Positions 17,426 to 26,226 of a stretch of 64,000 nt of DNA are shown here, one piece after another (position 1 is the first letter of the stretch; each line of letters starts with the position of its first letter). The DNA comes from Neobacillus sp. FSL H8-0543. Its GTDB lineage: Bacteria > Bacillota > Bacilli > Bacillales > Cytobacillaceae. Under the pieces are notes generated by a model. It saw only the letters and a program-made list of their open reading frames with translations, was not told where the DNA came from and did not search any database. The DNA is taken from contig NZ_CP151943.1 in NCBI RefSeq assembly GCF_038592905.1, forward strand, positions 4,786,501 through 4,850,500, given 5' to 3'. The position numbers and the translations under genes were made by a program.

Positions 17426-17951
17426 TCATTCTTCTTTTATGGTCAATGCCTCTTGGGAGGCCTCTTTAAAATAGGTTTCCGCTTGATTAAAGTAGTCTGT
17501 TGCTCTCAAACTCGCATCAATAGAAGGTTGTGTAGCTTGATTTGTCAGTTCCCGATAATAGTTATCCGCTATGTATTTCCATTCTTTTACTCCTTTTAAG
17601 AAGAGTGAATAAGATTCCACTACCTCTTTATTCTCTCCAATTTCATCCTGCAGTCCCAGTATATCATTCGTCAAATCTCTGATTTCCGATAAAGAAGTAT
17701 CCAGATCGGTCCAAAATTGGACTGAAAACGCATTGGGAGAAGCTGCATTAAGCTTCAACATAAGGTTGAATTCATTGATTTCTTTCATTAATCGTTCCTG
17801 GTGGCATAATTTGTTTCGAATAATCTGCCAGCGGTTGTGTCTGTTCCACAAGTTTATCTTCTACCGTTTTTTCTTTGGGCTTCTCTACGGAAGTTTTGCT
17901 CTGACACCCTATGAGGGAAAGGGCTAGGATGACAATCAGGAATTTTTTCAT
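17426..17951 (-). pseudogene. lipoprotein gene, apparently frameshifted
   Basis: A lipoprotein starts at ATG 17,951 behind AAAGGAGG: MKKFLIVILALSLIGCQSK (lipobox Cys at 16), but its frame ends after 59 residues (ERNQ). A second frame overlapping it continues MKEINEFNLMLKLNAASPN... to 17,426 with a helical domain of 130 residues and no signal of its own. A one-base shift near 17,785 would join them into one lipoprotein of about 175 residues. Alternatively they are two overlapping, translationally coupled genes; the ATG of the second lies just before the first's stop. No family recognised. Confidence 0.55.
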
Positions 17952-17996
17952 AGCAGATCCTCCTTTAAAATGTGAGTTACCCCTATTGTATAACAA

Positions 17997-18514
17997 TTCT
18001 CACAATAACAGATACATATTTTGGTAGTTTTTTATTACTACTGACTCAACCCACTCCTGTCCAATAGAGTGAGGTATTTCTGCTGATCCTTTTAACCACC
18101 GTCCTTAGCTACCTGTTGATTTTTTTCTAATTTCTATCTCTTCAATATGATTTTCATTACAGAAAAAGAAGGAAGGTTAATATAAGAAAAAACATTGTTA
18201 ATTGGGATAAATGGTGCCATGTTTTGGTGCCCTAATATGTGGAATGTTGGAAGGAAAGTAGTTAAAGACTGTTGGAGAAAACGAACGTAACAAAAAAAGC
18301 CATCAGCATTAACTGTGGGCTTCCCAATGTAATTAGTAGCATCTGTCCACTTTGTTAGAATTTCCTTCTGATAACCTCCCCCAAACCTCCCCCAAAAGGC
18401 TGGTGAGAAATACATTGTTTTACTAAGCAAATCAATTAACGTGAGTACAACTCAATTAGTAGAAATAATGGTTTTTAAATAAATATATAAAGAAAGCCTG
18501 TATATTGAAGCTTT
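17997..18514. other. intergenic region with integrase arm-like repeat
   Basis: No convincing gene. GGTGCC occurs at 18,213 and 18,226 followed by CTAAT, closely matching the pair at 19,154/19,166 near the right attachment core. It may be a leftover of an earlier element end. Confidence 0.35.
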
Positions 18515-18976
18515 TTATGTTAGAACTGGTTTAAACTCGTGATGTGCTGCTATTAAACCTTGGTTGTAAGGTTCATAGCCATGTGGGCATTTGGCAAAAA
18601 ATAATTCTAACTCACTTACTTCTTCGTAAGTAAAATAACCATCTAATAATTGGGAGTTTAAAATAGATGACAAGAATTTAGTAAACATTTTATTTGCTTC
18701 ACAAATTGGGTATTTGCTAGACTTTTGTCCCCCTTCAGAAATCCATGAATTGAGTTCATTAATAATCCCTTTAGATCTGCGATAAGCGATTGCCATTGCA
18801 AGGGAATCTGCTGCCAGACCACCTTTTTCAGATGTGTTCATTTTAAGCAAAGCATTAAGTACCTTTTTAGGGATTTTAATTAATGTTTGCTTTTCTTTAT
18901 TTATTAAGTAATACTTCCGATCAACTTTTGCAATGTTGCCAATATCCGTTTCTTTTAGGGGTTTATCACTCACCAT
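18515..18976 (-). CDS. hypothetical protein, about 153 residues
   Basis: I chose the ATG at 18,976 (MVSDKPLKETDIGN) because GGAGAGGAG lies seven bases upstream; readings from 19,024 or 18,991 would include that site. Soluble, mostly helical, with KIPKKVLNALLKMNTSEKGG as the best-looking motif, which could be a small helix-turn-helix. No family recognised. It is the last complete gene inside the right attachment site and may be a regulator of the element. Confidence 0.55.
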   Translation of the reverse strand: MVSDKPLKETDIGNIAKVDRKYYLINKEKQTLIKIPKKVLNALLKMNTSEKGGLAADSLAMAIAYRRSKGIINELNSWISEGGQKSSKYPICEANKMFTKFLSSILNSQLLDGYFTYEEVSELELFFAKCPHGYEPYNQGLIAAHHEFKPVLT

Positions 18977-19153
18977 ACCAGCACTCCTCTCCATATTTAA
19001 CTTGATTATATCAAAATCTGGCAATTATTGCTGTTATGAGATACAAGTGATTTTCTGATATTCTACTTGTGCTTAAAATTCCTAAATGTAGTTTTTTATA
19101 GATGAACATAGTTTTTGAAACTGCAAAGTAGAATAAAATTCGGTGGGCAATCA

Positions 19154-19293
19154 GGTGCCTTGCTTGGTGCCCTAATTTTTAAAATTACAAATCACAAGAA
19201 AACACTAGGAAGCAAGAAAGCTTGATTTATCAAGACTTGAGGGTACATGAAGATACTAGAAAAACAGATGCTAGCAAACTTCAAAACTGCTTG
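19154..19293. other. right attachment site (attR): arm repeats and core
   Basis: GGTGCC at 19,154 and 19,166 lies about 108 bases before the core CTTCAAAACTGCTTG at 19,279-19,293, mirroring the left end where GTGCC repeats lie 128-160 bases inside the selC core. The bases after the core do not rebuild a tRNA 3' half, so the displaced host half has been lost or rearranged. Confidence 0.55.
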
Positions 19294-19353
19294 GGCCCTG
19301 AAGTACTAAAGCTAAATTGGATATATTGTATTCAAAGCAATTTAAAGATATTT

Positions 19354-19396
19354 AAGCCAGGTTGGATGAATTCATCTGACCTGGCTTTCTTTTTTT
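19354..19396 (+). terminator. terminator outside attR
   Basis: Perfect 9-bp stem AAGCCAGGT/ACCTGGCTT followed by TCTTTTTTT. Confidence 0.75.
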
Positions 19397-19462
19397 ATAG
19401 GGTTGCAAACCGAAGAACAACATCCGAAGAAAAAGCTGTCTGACAGTTGATAAAATAAATTG

Positions 19463-19630
19463 AGTGGTAGCTTAAAAGGATTACTGTCATTCGAAAATGA
19501 TACACTTAAGTTAATCTTTGAAGTTGAGAAAGAAGACGAAGAGATTCTTTTCAACTGGATAAAAGAAATAGGTATATACCGTCTACATTATTACTTTGAA
19601 GAGAAGGCAGGAAATCCCCTAGTTCACTAG
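19463..19630 (+). pseudogene. 3' remnant of a PLD-helicase-DUF3427 gene
   Basis: The frame reads SGSLKGLLSFENDTLKLIFE then VEKEDEEILFNWIKEIGIYR and ends KAGNPLVH. It matches the last 55 residues of the intact helicase at 22,978-25,404 (SGSSKGLVSYENDVFTLTFE...). The remainder of the gene is missing. The locus therefore once carried a second, related copy 3.3 kb upstream. Confidence 0.8.
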
Positions 19631-19650
19631 AGTAAAGGGGATTTTTTTGT
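19612..19650 (+). terminator. terminator of the helicase remnant
   Basis: AAATCCCC/GGGGATTT stem overlapping the stop of the remnant, then a T-run. Confidence 0.7.
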
Positions 19651-19778
19651 TAACCAAAGGTACAGAGGAGCAGTAATTTTTTAAAGAAAATAGGTGGAAG
19701 AATAATCCTTCCTTAATGTCAGACTTTAATCCTATAATAGATATATGAATAGTTACAATATAGGAGATCAAAAATGAC

Positions 19779-20380
19779 ATGAAGAAATTCACAGCGAGTT
19801 ATTGCTACACCAATGTAAATTTTATTATTACTAACCTACCTAGCTATCAGATAGTAACACCATACACAAATATTATCCGTATTGTACAAAATATGATCAT
19901 GCGTGGAGCACCTACAATTGCTTCGAAATTTTTACGAAATGAGCTCAATTTAGAGAGATATTATTTAAACACTATGGAAAAGGTAAAGTTTCTTTCGAAG
20001 GAAAACTTGAACTGGACCCCGACGATTAAAGGGGATGTCAGTAATGATGCTTATCCTGCTGCCCAATTTTATAATGACTTAGGATCTTCTAAAAACAAAT
20101 TTAGAAGAAGGTTTTTCGGTTACTTTAAATGATATATTATCGAGGATACCAGAATTAGCAGAGATTTATATGGAATCTTTCCATAAATCTCCTAATTGTT
20201 ATCAGAGTACGTGAAATACTTAATGCTCTTGATTATACACTGAATGGTCATGAAGTTGACTGTGAGTCCGTCCAGTTCTGTGTTAAACGCAAGGGTGAAT
20301 CTGGATATGTACAGGGATTAAGAGCAATTGAACTTCACGGAAGAATTAAAGATGCATTCTCAAGCTTTTACCGTGCTTAG
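19779..20380 (+). pseudogene. decayed gene(s), unidentified
   Basis: An open frame from 19,779 (117 codons) runs to 20,132; after a shift, another frame without start continues from about 20,206 to a stop at 20,380: VREILNALDYTLNGHEVDCE, then SVQFCVKRKGESGYVQGLRA. The first has a weak ribosome site (GGAG) and reads like coding sequence only in parts. Interpreted as one or two broken genes. No family recognised. Confidence 0.35.
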
Positions 20381-20388
20381 AGAAAACA

Positions 20389-20727
20389 ATGCCGATATTT
20401 GCTTACGATACCACAGCAGCAAAGAAAGCTAAGGTGTTTGCTCGTAAGGTAAAAACAACTGAGTTCGTAAAGGCTCTAGCAGAGGGACTTGGGTTGTCTT
20501 ATATTCGTAAGCAGTACATGGGAACTTTATCTGCCAGAGCATTCGCAGACCTTGAATCTATCCAACGCTTATATATGGCTGGCGCAACATTCCAAGAAAT
20601 TAATCGTTTCTTAGATGAAAGACCTGCTTATTGGGCAGAGGAAGAAAAGATGAATAACCGTCTATCAACACCTGTAGAAGAATTTTCATTGATATCTTTT
20701 TCTTCCCCCATAAAGCCCCCCTATTAA
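20389..20727 (+). CDS. hypothetical protein, 112 residues, possibly a fragment
   Basis: Starts MPIFAYDTTAAKKAKVFARK nine bases after the previous remnant's stop. Helical with a plausible helix-turn-helix (FVKALAEGLGLSYIRKQYMG). The last 15 residues (SLISFSSPIKPPY) look like readthrough into non-coding DNA, so the 3' end is probably lost. No family recognised; likely part of the same decayed operon. Confidence 0.4.
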   Translation: MPIFAYDTTAAKKAKVFARKVKTTEFVKALAEGLGLSYIRKQYMGTLSARAFADLESIQRLYMAGATFQEINRFLDERPAYWAEEEKMNNRLSTPVEEFSLISFSSPIKPPY

Positions 20728-20836
20728 GTATTGGCTAAAAAGATACATTATACTAGATTAGACTAAAAACCACCATTTTTGGGTGATTAGTTACATATCT
20801 GCATTAGCCTGATAACTACAAGTAGAGTGGTTTCAC

Positions 20837-21055
20837 ATGAGCTTTATGAGTGCAGGAGGAACAGGAAATTATGCAGCCGTAACAGTTGCGAGTCAAAGAA
20901 GTGACCTTAGTTTATATTATGAACGCTTATCATTTGAAATCTCTCAATATACTAAAGATGGAGCCGACCTAATGATTAGTAATGTGTGGATGGAACAGCC
21001 ACCTACAACAAAAGATAACGACCAATTTACCAACAAAAAAGATACTATGAAATAG
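20837..21055 (+). pseudogene. DUF3231 C-terminal fragment
   Basis: The frame MSFMSAGGTGNYAAVTVASQ, then RSDLSLYYERLSFEISQYTK and MISNVWMEQPP, matches the last 60-70 residues of DUF3231 proteins, ferritin-like helical proteins of about 330 residues common in Bacillaceae. The preceding 270 residues are absent. Confidence 0.7.
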
Positions 21056-21355
21056 TTTGTCTTTTTCCATCACTTACACACGCAGCAGCATAAATAAAAG
21101 AGCTTTTTCACTATAAATGTATTAACAACAATGGTTGAAGGGCATATTTAGTCCATGAGCACTTTATTTACAAAGGATATCCGCCACTCCATCCGAGAGG
21201 GTCTAGCAGCTTAAATCAATTAGCTAGTCAAGAAGAACCAAAAGAAAGCAAAAAGTGGGTTAGCTCGCCCTTCTATTTAAAAAATAACAATTCAGATGAA
21301 CCTAAAATTACTACTTATTGTATAATTAGGGGAAATTAGGAGGTGACAAGAACAA

Positions 21356-22192
21356 ATGATTTACGGATACGGGTACAGTGAATTTATCAAAAAAGGAGAA
21401 CACCAATTAACTATAGAAAAACATATAACAAAAGAAGAATACGACGATCACAATACAAGGTTAAGTGAAATCAATAAATTAAACGCTATGACGAATGTAT
21501 ATAATCTACTTGATAGGAATGGAAAAGAGTATTTAACTTACTCCACTAAAATAAAAGAACAATTAGAAAAAGATAATGATGATTCAATAGGTTTGGAAGC
21601 GAATCGTTTACTAATAAACTATTTATCTTCTTTATCAATGTTTATCGATTATGGCGAAAAATACAACAAAAAACACTTCGGTAAAGAAAAACTAAAAGAG
21701 TTTCAAAAAAATACAAATGAATTTTATGATGGACATGTTTCTTATCGGTTCATGGCATTAATGAGAAATTACGCTTTACATTATGGTTTTCCTTTATCAA
21801 TTATTAAACAAAGTATTTCAGGACCTAACGGTATTTTTGCCACAAAAGAAGCATTATTGCAATTCAAAGCATGGAAACATGTCAAAGAGGATATTGAAAA
21901 AATGCCTAATTTTATATCATTAGACATTCACGTTGAAATTTCTAAGATGTTCATTAAACATCTATATGAAAAATACGTTTACGACATTGCTCCTGTTGTA
22001 TTAAAGGGGATTGAACATTTAAACAACATGGTAAAAACCAACGGAGGCAAAATACCCATTCTAGTAACATTTAAAAACATAGAAGAATTTAAAAAGGGAA
22101 ACATCTTCGTCAATCTCATAGAAACAAAATCATATCAAGACGCTTTAAAAATAATAGAAAATCACCAAAGCATAAACATTATCAAAAAATAA
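21356..22192 (+). CDS. HEPN-like helical protein, candidate toxin or abortive-infection factor
   Basis: 278 residues behind a good AGGAGGTGA, spaced 9 bases. Almost all helical. The segment MALMRNYALHYGFPLSII contains R-N-Y-x-x-H, the Rx4-6H pattern of HEPN RNases, with following 'GFPLS' as seen in several abortive-infection-like families. No signal peptide or membrane segment. It is a single gene beside the selC remnant and upstream of the helicase operon. AT-rich codons suggest recent transfer. The family call is tentative, based on one motif. Confidence 0.5.
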   Translation: MIYGYGYSEFIKKGEHQLTIEKHITKEEYDDHNTRLSEINKLNAMTNVYNLLDRNGKEYLTYSTKIKEQLEKDNDDSIGLEANRLLINYLSSLSMFIDYGEKYNKKHFGKEKLKEFQKNTNEFYDGHVSYRFMALMRNYALHYGFPLSIIKQSISGPNGIFATKEALLQFKAWKHVKEDIEKMPNFISLDIHVEISKMFIKHLYEKYVYDIAPVVLKGIEHLNNMVKTNGGKIPILVTFKNIEEFKKGNIFVNLIETKSYQDALKIIENHQSINIIKK

Positions 22193-22242
22193 AAAATGGT
22201 CGGAAAAATTTAAGGGTTATATTCAATTTATTATTTTATTGT

Positions 22243-22391
22243 GGTAAAATAAACCGTGTGAACTGACGTATAGACCGTACGAATGTTAGGTGAAAAACCG
22301 TCGGAGTGGTGCGGATAAACATTGATATATCAACATTTGGTAGGGGCTGAATGGGGTACTGGTGTCCTCCCCGGTCTTCAAAACCGTATTG
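22243..22391 (+). pseudogene. truncated selC copy with leader
   Basis: Repeats the selC leader and the 5' half of tRNA-Sec: the acceptor strand GGGGCTGA begins at 22,343, the D arm follows, and the anticodon arm CCGGT-CTTCAAA-ACCGT is perfectly paired, better than in the complete copy. After the anticodon arm the sequence no longer matches a tRNA: no variable arm, T arm or CCA. It could be an older selC cut by an integration/deletion event, or the original site of a lost element. Confidence 0.75.
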
Positions 22392-22658
22392 GTCCTTTTG
22401 CTTGGCCTTATTCGGTACTAGTACAAATTTGTAAATGCAATACTTGCAAAATATCTCTTCATCTAGTAATAAAGTTCTGCGTTCATAATATTATGTCTCA
22501 CCTTCTACTCTAATAATGTAGGAGGTTTTTTATTGTTTTCTCAAATGATAAAAATTGTCAATACATTTACTATTGGCCAAAATTGAGTAGGTGAAATTAA
22601 CAAATATACCTATGTATTCGCTATAATAAGACTATATTCATTATGGAGGTAACTAATA

Positions 22659-22985
22659 ATGCCTATTTATAACAAACTAGTCCGCGATCGAATACCAGAA
22701 GTAATTGAAAGTACGGGAAAACAATTCTCTACAAGGATATTAGAGAATGAAGAATACATAAAAGAACTAAAAAATAAAAGCTTCGAAGAACTTGAAGAAT
22801 ACATAAACACTGAGAATGATAATGATGCAATTGAGGAGCTAGCAGATCTGTTGGAAATAATCCATGCGCTTGCTGAATGTCATGGTGCATCTATTGAAAA
22901 GGTAGAAGAAGTACGGCAAAAAAAGGCAGAAAAGCGTGGTGGATTTAAACAGAAAATATTTTTAATAGATGTTGAAGATGAGTAA
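22659..22985 (+). CDS. MazG-like NTP pyrophosphohydrolase (COG4997 type)
   Basis: 108 residues. MPIYNKLVRDRIPEVIESTG at the start and NDAIEELADLLEIIHALAE with its EE-x-ADLLE metal-binding helix are hallmarks of the short all-alpha NTP-PPase family. These cleave nucleoside triphosphates to monophosphates, clearing damaged or signalling nucleotides. ATG is preceded by ATGGAGG. Its end overlaps the start of the helicase gene, so the two are translated together. Such hydrolases recur in phage-defence operons, where they may alter nucleotide pools. Confidence 0.8.
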   Translation: MPIYNKLVRDRIPEVIESTGKQFSTRILENEEYIKELKNKSFEELEEYINTENDNDAIEELADLLEIIHALAECHGASIEKVEEVRQKKAEKRGGFKQKIFLIDVEDE

Positions 22986-25404
22986 GGTTCAACTGATTAC
23001 CAGGAATCTCGGAAATCATTTGTTAAAGAAGATGGAAGGAGCATTCACTATTTGTGTACTATCTTCCTTTGTCATGAAGTCGGGTGTTAGGTACTTAAAA
23101 GAAGCATTAAAAACGGCAGCCGAAAATGGTGCAGATATAAAAATATGCACGGGCGATTATTTGTACATCACTCAACCGGAGGCTTTAGAAGAGTTGCTTT
23201 CCATCGATGAACGAATTAGCATTCGAATTTGGAAAAGCAATGGTGTCTCCTTTCATCCAAAGGCCTACCTATTTCAAACCAATGAACATGATGTTCTGTT
23301 TGTAGGTTCATCGAATCTTTCGAGGTCGGCTTTAAATCACGGGGTGGAATGGAATGTAGCTGTTAGTGACGAAAAGGAAGTCTTTGATGAAGCCCTAACG
23401 GAATTTCTAACTATCTTTTATTCTGATCAAACCGTCCCGTTGAATAAGGAAACACTTGAGGAATATCGAAAAAATTATGATGAGTATCAACGGAAACATC
23501 CTAATTTATCAGGTAAATGGACTGAGCTGGAGGAATTAGATTTAATGCTTCCAACAAAGAAGGAAATCCAAGAACAGCCAGACATAGTGCTGGATCCACC
23601 GGTCTCATATGGAGAAATATTACCTAGATATGCACAGATTGAAGCGCTGGAAGAGTTAAATAAAACACTGGAAGAAGAGTATAATAAAGCCCTTGTCGTT
23701 ATGGCTACCGGTCTAGGTAAAACATATTTGGCTGGATTTTTTGCGCAAAATTTTAAAAAGATACTCTTCATTGCTCATCGGGAAGAAATTCTCTATCAAG
23801 CAAGAGACTCGTTTAAGAGAATTATGCCTGATAAACAATATGGTATTTACAATGGGAAATATAAAGAGAGTCAGGCTGATGCCGTTTTTGCATCGATTTA
23901 TACACTTAGTATTAAAAAGCATCTTGAGCAATTTCGCCCGGATGAATTTGATTTAATCATTGTGGATGAATTCCATCATGCTGCAGCTGTTTCCTACCAG
24001 CGGGCACTCAATTATTTTCAACCACGCTTTTTATTAGGGATTACGGCTACGCCTGATCGTAATGATAACAAGGATGTTTATGCGATTTGTGAAGGGAACG
24101 TCGCCTATAGATTAGATTTCTTAGAGGCGATTAACCGAAAATGGCTGGCACCATTTACATACTTTGGGGTATACGATGATACAGATTATAGTCAGATCAC
24201 CTGGCTGGGAAATCGCTATGATGAAGAGGAATTACTTCAGGCACAGCTAAGAGAGGAATTGGCTCAAAAGGTACTTCAAGCTTGGGAGGATAAAAAACAA
24301 ACGAGAACATTAGGGTTTTGTTCTTCTATTCGACAAGCAAACTTTTTATCTCACTATTTTAATACCCATGGTTATCACACGGTTAGCCTCCACTCTCAGG
24401 CAGGTGTAAGTAGAAAAGAGGTAATTTCCCAGCTTACTAGTGGTGAGATTGATATCATTTTCACCGTGGACCTTTTTAATGAAGGGGTGGATATCCCAGT
24501 TATTGATACATTATTATTTGTCCGACCGACAGAATCCTTGACTGTTTTCACCCAGCAAATAGGGCGCGGGCTTCGTTTACATCCAGGTAAAGAAAATTGT
24601 GTAATTATTGATTTAATTGGTAACTATCGAAATGCCGATATTAAATTAAGCTTATTCAATACGGAACCAAGCGTAGGAAAAACTAAAAATATCCAACCGA
24701 CATTGCCAAATTTCTGCGAAGTCAATTTGGATGTAAATGTCATTGATCTATTCAAAGAAATGTTCCGGAAGAGACAGCCTAGACGTGAGAAGCTGTTCAA
24801 TGATTACATGGATTTGAAAAAAGAAATTGGAAGAAGACCCACTTATTTAGAATTGCATTTAAAGGGTGCATCGGTCTCTCCCCAGTATAAGCAGGAGTTT
24901 CAATCCTTTTTTGGGTTTCTTAAATGGGCAGAGGAACTATCATATCGTGAAGTAGAAGTTTTTGAACGATATGAAAAATGGCTTGTGGAAGAAGAAAAAA
25001 CAGGCATGGCCAAAAGCTATAAAATGGTTGTATTATTGGCTATGCTGGAACGTGGCATGTCTAATTGGAATAAACCTATTTCATCAAAGGAGGTAGCACT
25101 ATTTTTCCATCATTATCTAATGGAGAAGGTACATCGGAAAAGAATTGATTTTTCCGATAAAGGTGCAAAAAAGTTATGGGATTATGATGAAAAAGGCGTA
25201 AGTAAACTAATCGCTAATATGCCGATGAGTAAATGGAGTGGCAGTTCTAAAGGATTAGTATCCTATGAAAATGATGTATTTACCTTGACTTTCGAGGTTG
25301 CTAAAGAAGACGAAGAAATCCTTTTCAATTGGACGAAAGAAATATGTGAATATCGGCTACATTATCATTTTGAGCGGAAAGCGAAAAGTCCCCAGAATAA
25401 CTAA
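22978..25404 (+). CDS. PLD-nuclease/SF2 helicase/DUF3427 protein
   Basis: About 808 residues. Residues 1-150 are a phospholipase-D-like nuclease domain (SFHPKAYLFQ...VLFVGSSNLSRSALNHGVEWN, the HxK...S/N pattern). Then a superfamily 2 helicase: Walker A ATGLGKT (about 245), DEFHH box (about 333), GITATPDR and IGRGLRLHPGK (motif VI). The C-terminal 250 residues are the DUF3427 region. Such three-part proteins are common on defence islands and are thought to unwind and cut foreign DNA. Start: ATG 22,978 or 22,969; both overlap the pyrophosphohydrolase gene. The TAA stop is also the first bases of the downstream repeat. Confidence 0.85.
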   Translation: MSKVQLITRNLGNHLLKKMEGAFTICVLSSFVMKSGVRYLKEALKTAAENGADIKICTGDYLYITQPEALEELLSIDERISIRIWKSNGVSFHPKAYLFQTNEHDVLFVGSSNLSRSALNHGVEWNVAVSDEKEVFDEALTEFLTIFYSDQTVPLNKETLEEYRKNYDEYQRKHPNLSGKWTELEELDLMLPTKKEIQEQPDIVLDPPVSYGEILPRYAQIEALEELNKTLEEEYNKALVVMATGLGKTYLAGFFAQNFKKILFIAHREEILYQARDSFKRIMPDKQYGIYNGKYKESQADAVFASIYTLSIKKHLEQFRPDEFDLIIVDEFHHAAAVSYQRALNYFQPRFLLGITATPDRNDNKDVYAICEGNVAYRLDFLEAINRKWLAPFTYFGVYDDTDYSQITWLGNRYDEEELLQAQLREELAQKVLQAWEDKKQTRTLGFCSSIRQANFLSHYFNTHGYHTVSLHSQAGVSRKEVISQLTSGEIDIIFTVDLFNEGVDIPVIDTLLFVRPTESLTVFTQQIGRGLRLHPGKENCVIIDLIGNYRNADIKLSLFNTEPSVGKTKNIQPTLPNFCEVNLDVNVIDLFKEMFRKRQPRREKLFNDYMDLKKEIGRRPTYLELHLKGASVSPQYKQEFQSFFGFLKWAEELSYREVEVFERYEKWLVEEEKTGMAKSYKMVVLLAMLERGMSNWNKPISSKEVALFFHHYLMEKVHRKRIDFSDKGAKKLWDYDEKGVSKLIANMPMSKWSGSSKGLVSYENDVFTLTFEVAKEDEEILFNWTKEICEYRLHYHFERKAKSPQNN

Positions 25405-25580
25405 ACGGGATCGTTGTCCCAACCAGCCTGAAACATGTTTATACAAGTAGGGGGTGAACAGTTTAGCTGACGGGATTAAATCCCACGGGGGCGACGTTCT
25501 ACCCCGACTACCGTAATCATAAGACCATATGAAAAAAGGTCAACCAGAAAAATCTGGGTAACCTTATATTACGAACGGGG
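25402..25580 (-). ncRNA. orphan IS110-type end, probable bridge-RNA copy
   Basis: About 180 bases nearly identical to 59,129-59,307, which lies directly upstream of an IS110 transposase gene. The bases are rich in paired segments: GGGAT/ATCCC, AGTAGGGG with CCCCGACT at long range, and AAGGTCAACCAG with CTGGGTAACCTT. Differences between copies include changes that keep the GGGAT hairpin paired. In IS110 elements the non-coding end upstream of the transposase encodes the bridge RNA. Here no transposase follows. The strand is set by analogy with the second copy. RNA identity is inferred, not proven. Confidence 0.55.
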
Positions 25581-25604
25581 ACTTTTCTTGCCTTGTAAAA
25601 TAAT

Positions 25605-26015
25605 TTACTTCTTCCGCAATACGCCCTTTTTAACAAGGTTAACAAGTGTACCCTTATTCTTATATCGATTAAAAGCTATTAACCTATTTAAATCTTTAAC
25701 AGTTAGTTTAGCTGGATCGAGAGCTAGCTCGAAATCATTCTTCACTTTCTCAAGCAGGGTGAGGGCATATTCTATTTGTTTTGCTGTTAAAAAATAATCT
25801 TCATCGTCAACTTGAGGTTTACTAGTATCTCCCTCTTGACTGGTCGGTGGTAAGGTAGAAGCATGTTCTTTGAGCCTTGCATCAACTAATGCTTCCACGT
25901 CTGCTTGGCTGATCGATTGATTTTGAGGAGCACTAGTAGGTTGATTTGATTTAAAAAACTTATCTATTATTCCTTTTAACAATTCATTCACTTCACTTTC
26001 TGTGAGTCCTAACAA
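25605..26015 (-). CDS. hypothetical protein with Lys-rich C-terminal domain
   Basis: 136 residues from a TTG at 26,015 (weak GGA upstream; a stop codon lies five codons before it). Residues 1-25 form an amphipathic helix (LTESEVNELLKGIIDKFF), the middle is low-complexity Ser/Gln/Pro, and the end (LTVKDLNRLIAFNRYKNKGT) resembles a small SAP/LEM-like helical DNA-binding unit, a tentative reading. A truncated paralogue of the last 38 residues lies at 60,423-60,530. Both copies lie near the IS110-type repeat, so the gene family is linked to this defence neighbourhood. Confidence 0.5.
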   Translation of the reverse strand: MLGLTESEVNELLKGIIDKFFKSNQPTSAPQNQSISQADVEALVDARLKEHASTLPPTSQEGDTSKPQVDDEDYFLTAKQIEYALTLLEKVKNDFELALDPAKLTVKDLNRLIAFNRYKNKGTLVNLVKKGVLRKK

Positions 26016-26159
26016 ATTTCCAGCTGGTCATATTTTCCTATACTACTATTAATAAATTAATATAATGTAAAACACAATACTTTTGGGAGACTTTTGTTAA
26101 CTTTGGTAGAAAGTAGTCAAAAGAACCGATTAATTCTTTAATAATTAGAAGTATTTTGT

Positions 26160-26200
26160 AATATTATGGGTGGAATAGCCTATTTGTAGTATAATGGAGA
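26160..26200 (+). promoter_or_regulatory. promoter of the NERD-helicase gene
   Basis: TATAAT at 26,189-26,194 with a plausible -35 about 17 bases upstream. Because an upstream in-frame ATG at 26,194 falls in the -10 box, it cannot be used from this promoter, supporting the start at 26,227. Confidence 0.45.
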
Positions 26201-26226
26201 AAATTGCAAAATTTGGAGCGGTTGTT

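Noticed and set aside
18134..18430. Minus-strand open frame of 98 codons
   Set aside because: Overlaps the GGTGCC arm-like repeats, has atypical composition and no ribosome site.
19222..19443. Plus-strand open frame over the right attachment site
   Set aside because: It spans the att core and a perfect terminator; translation looks random.
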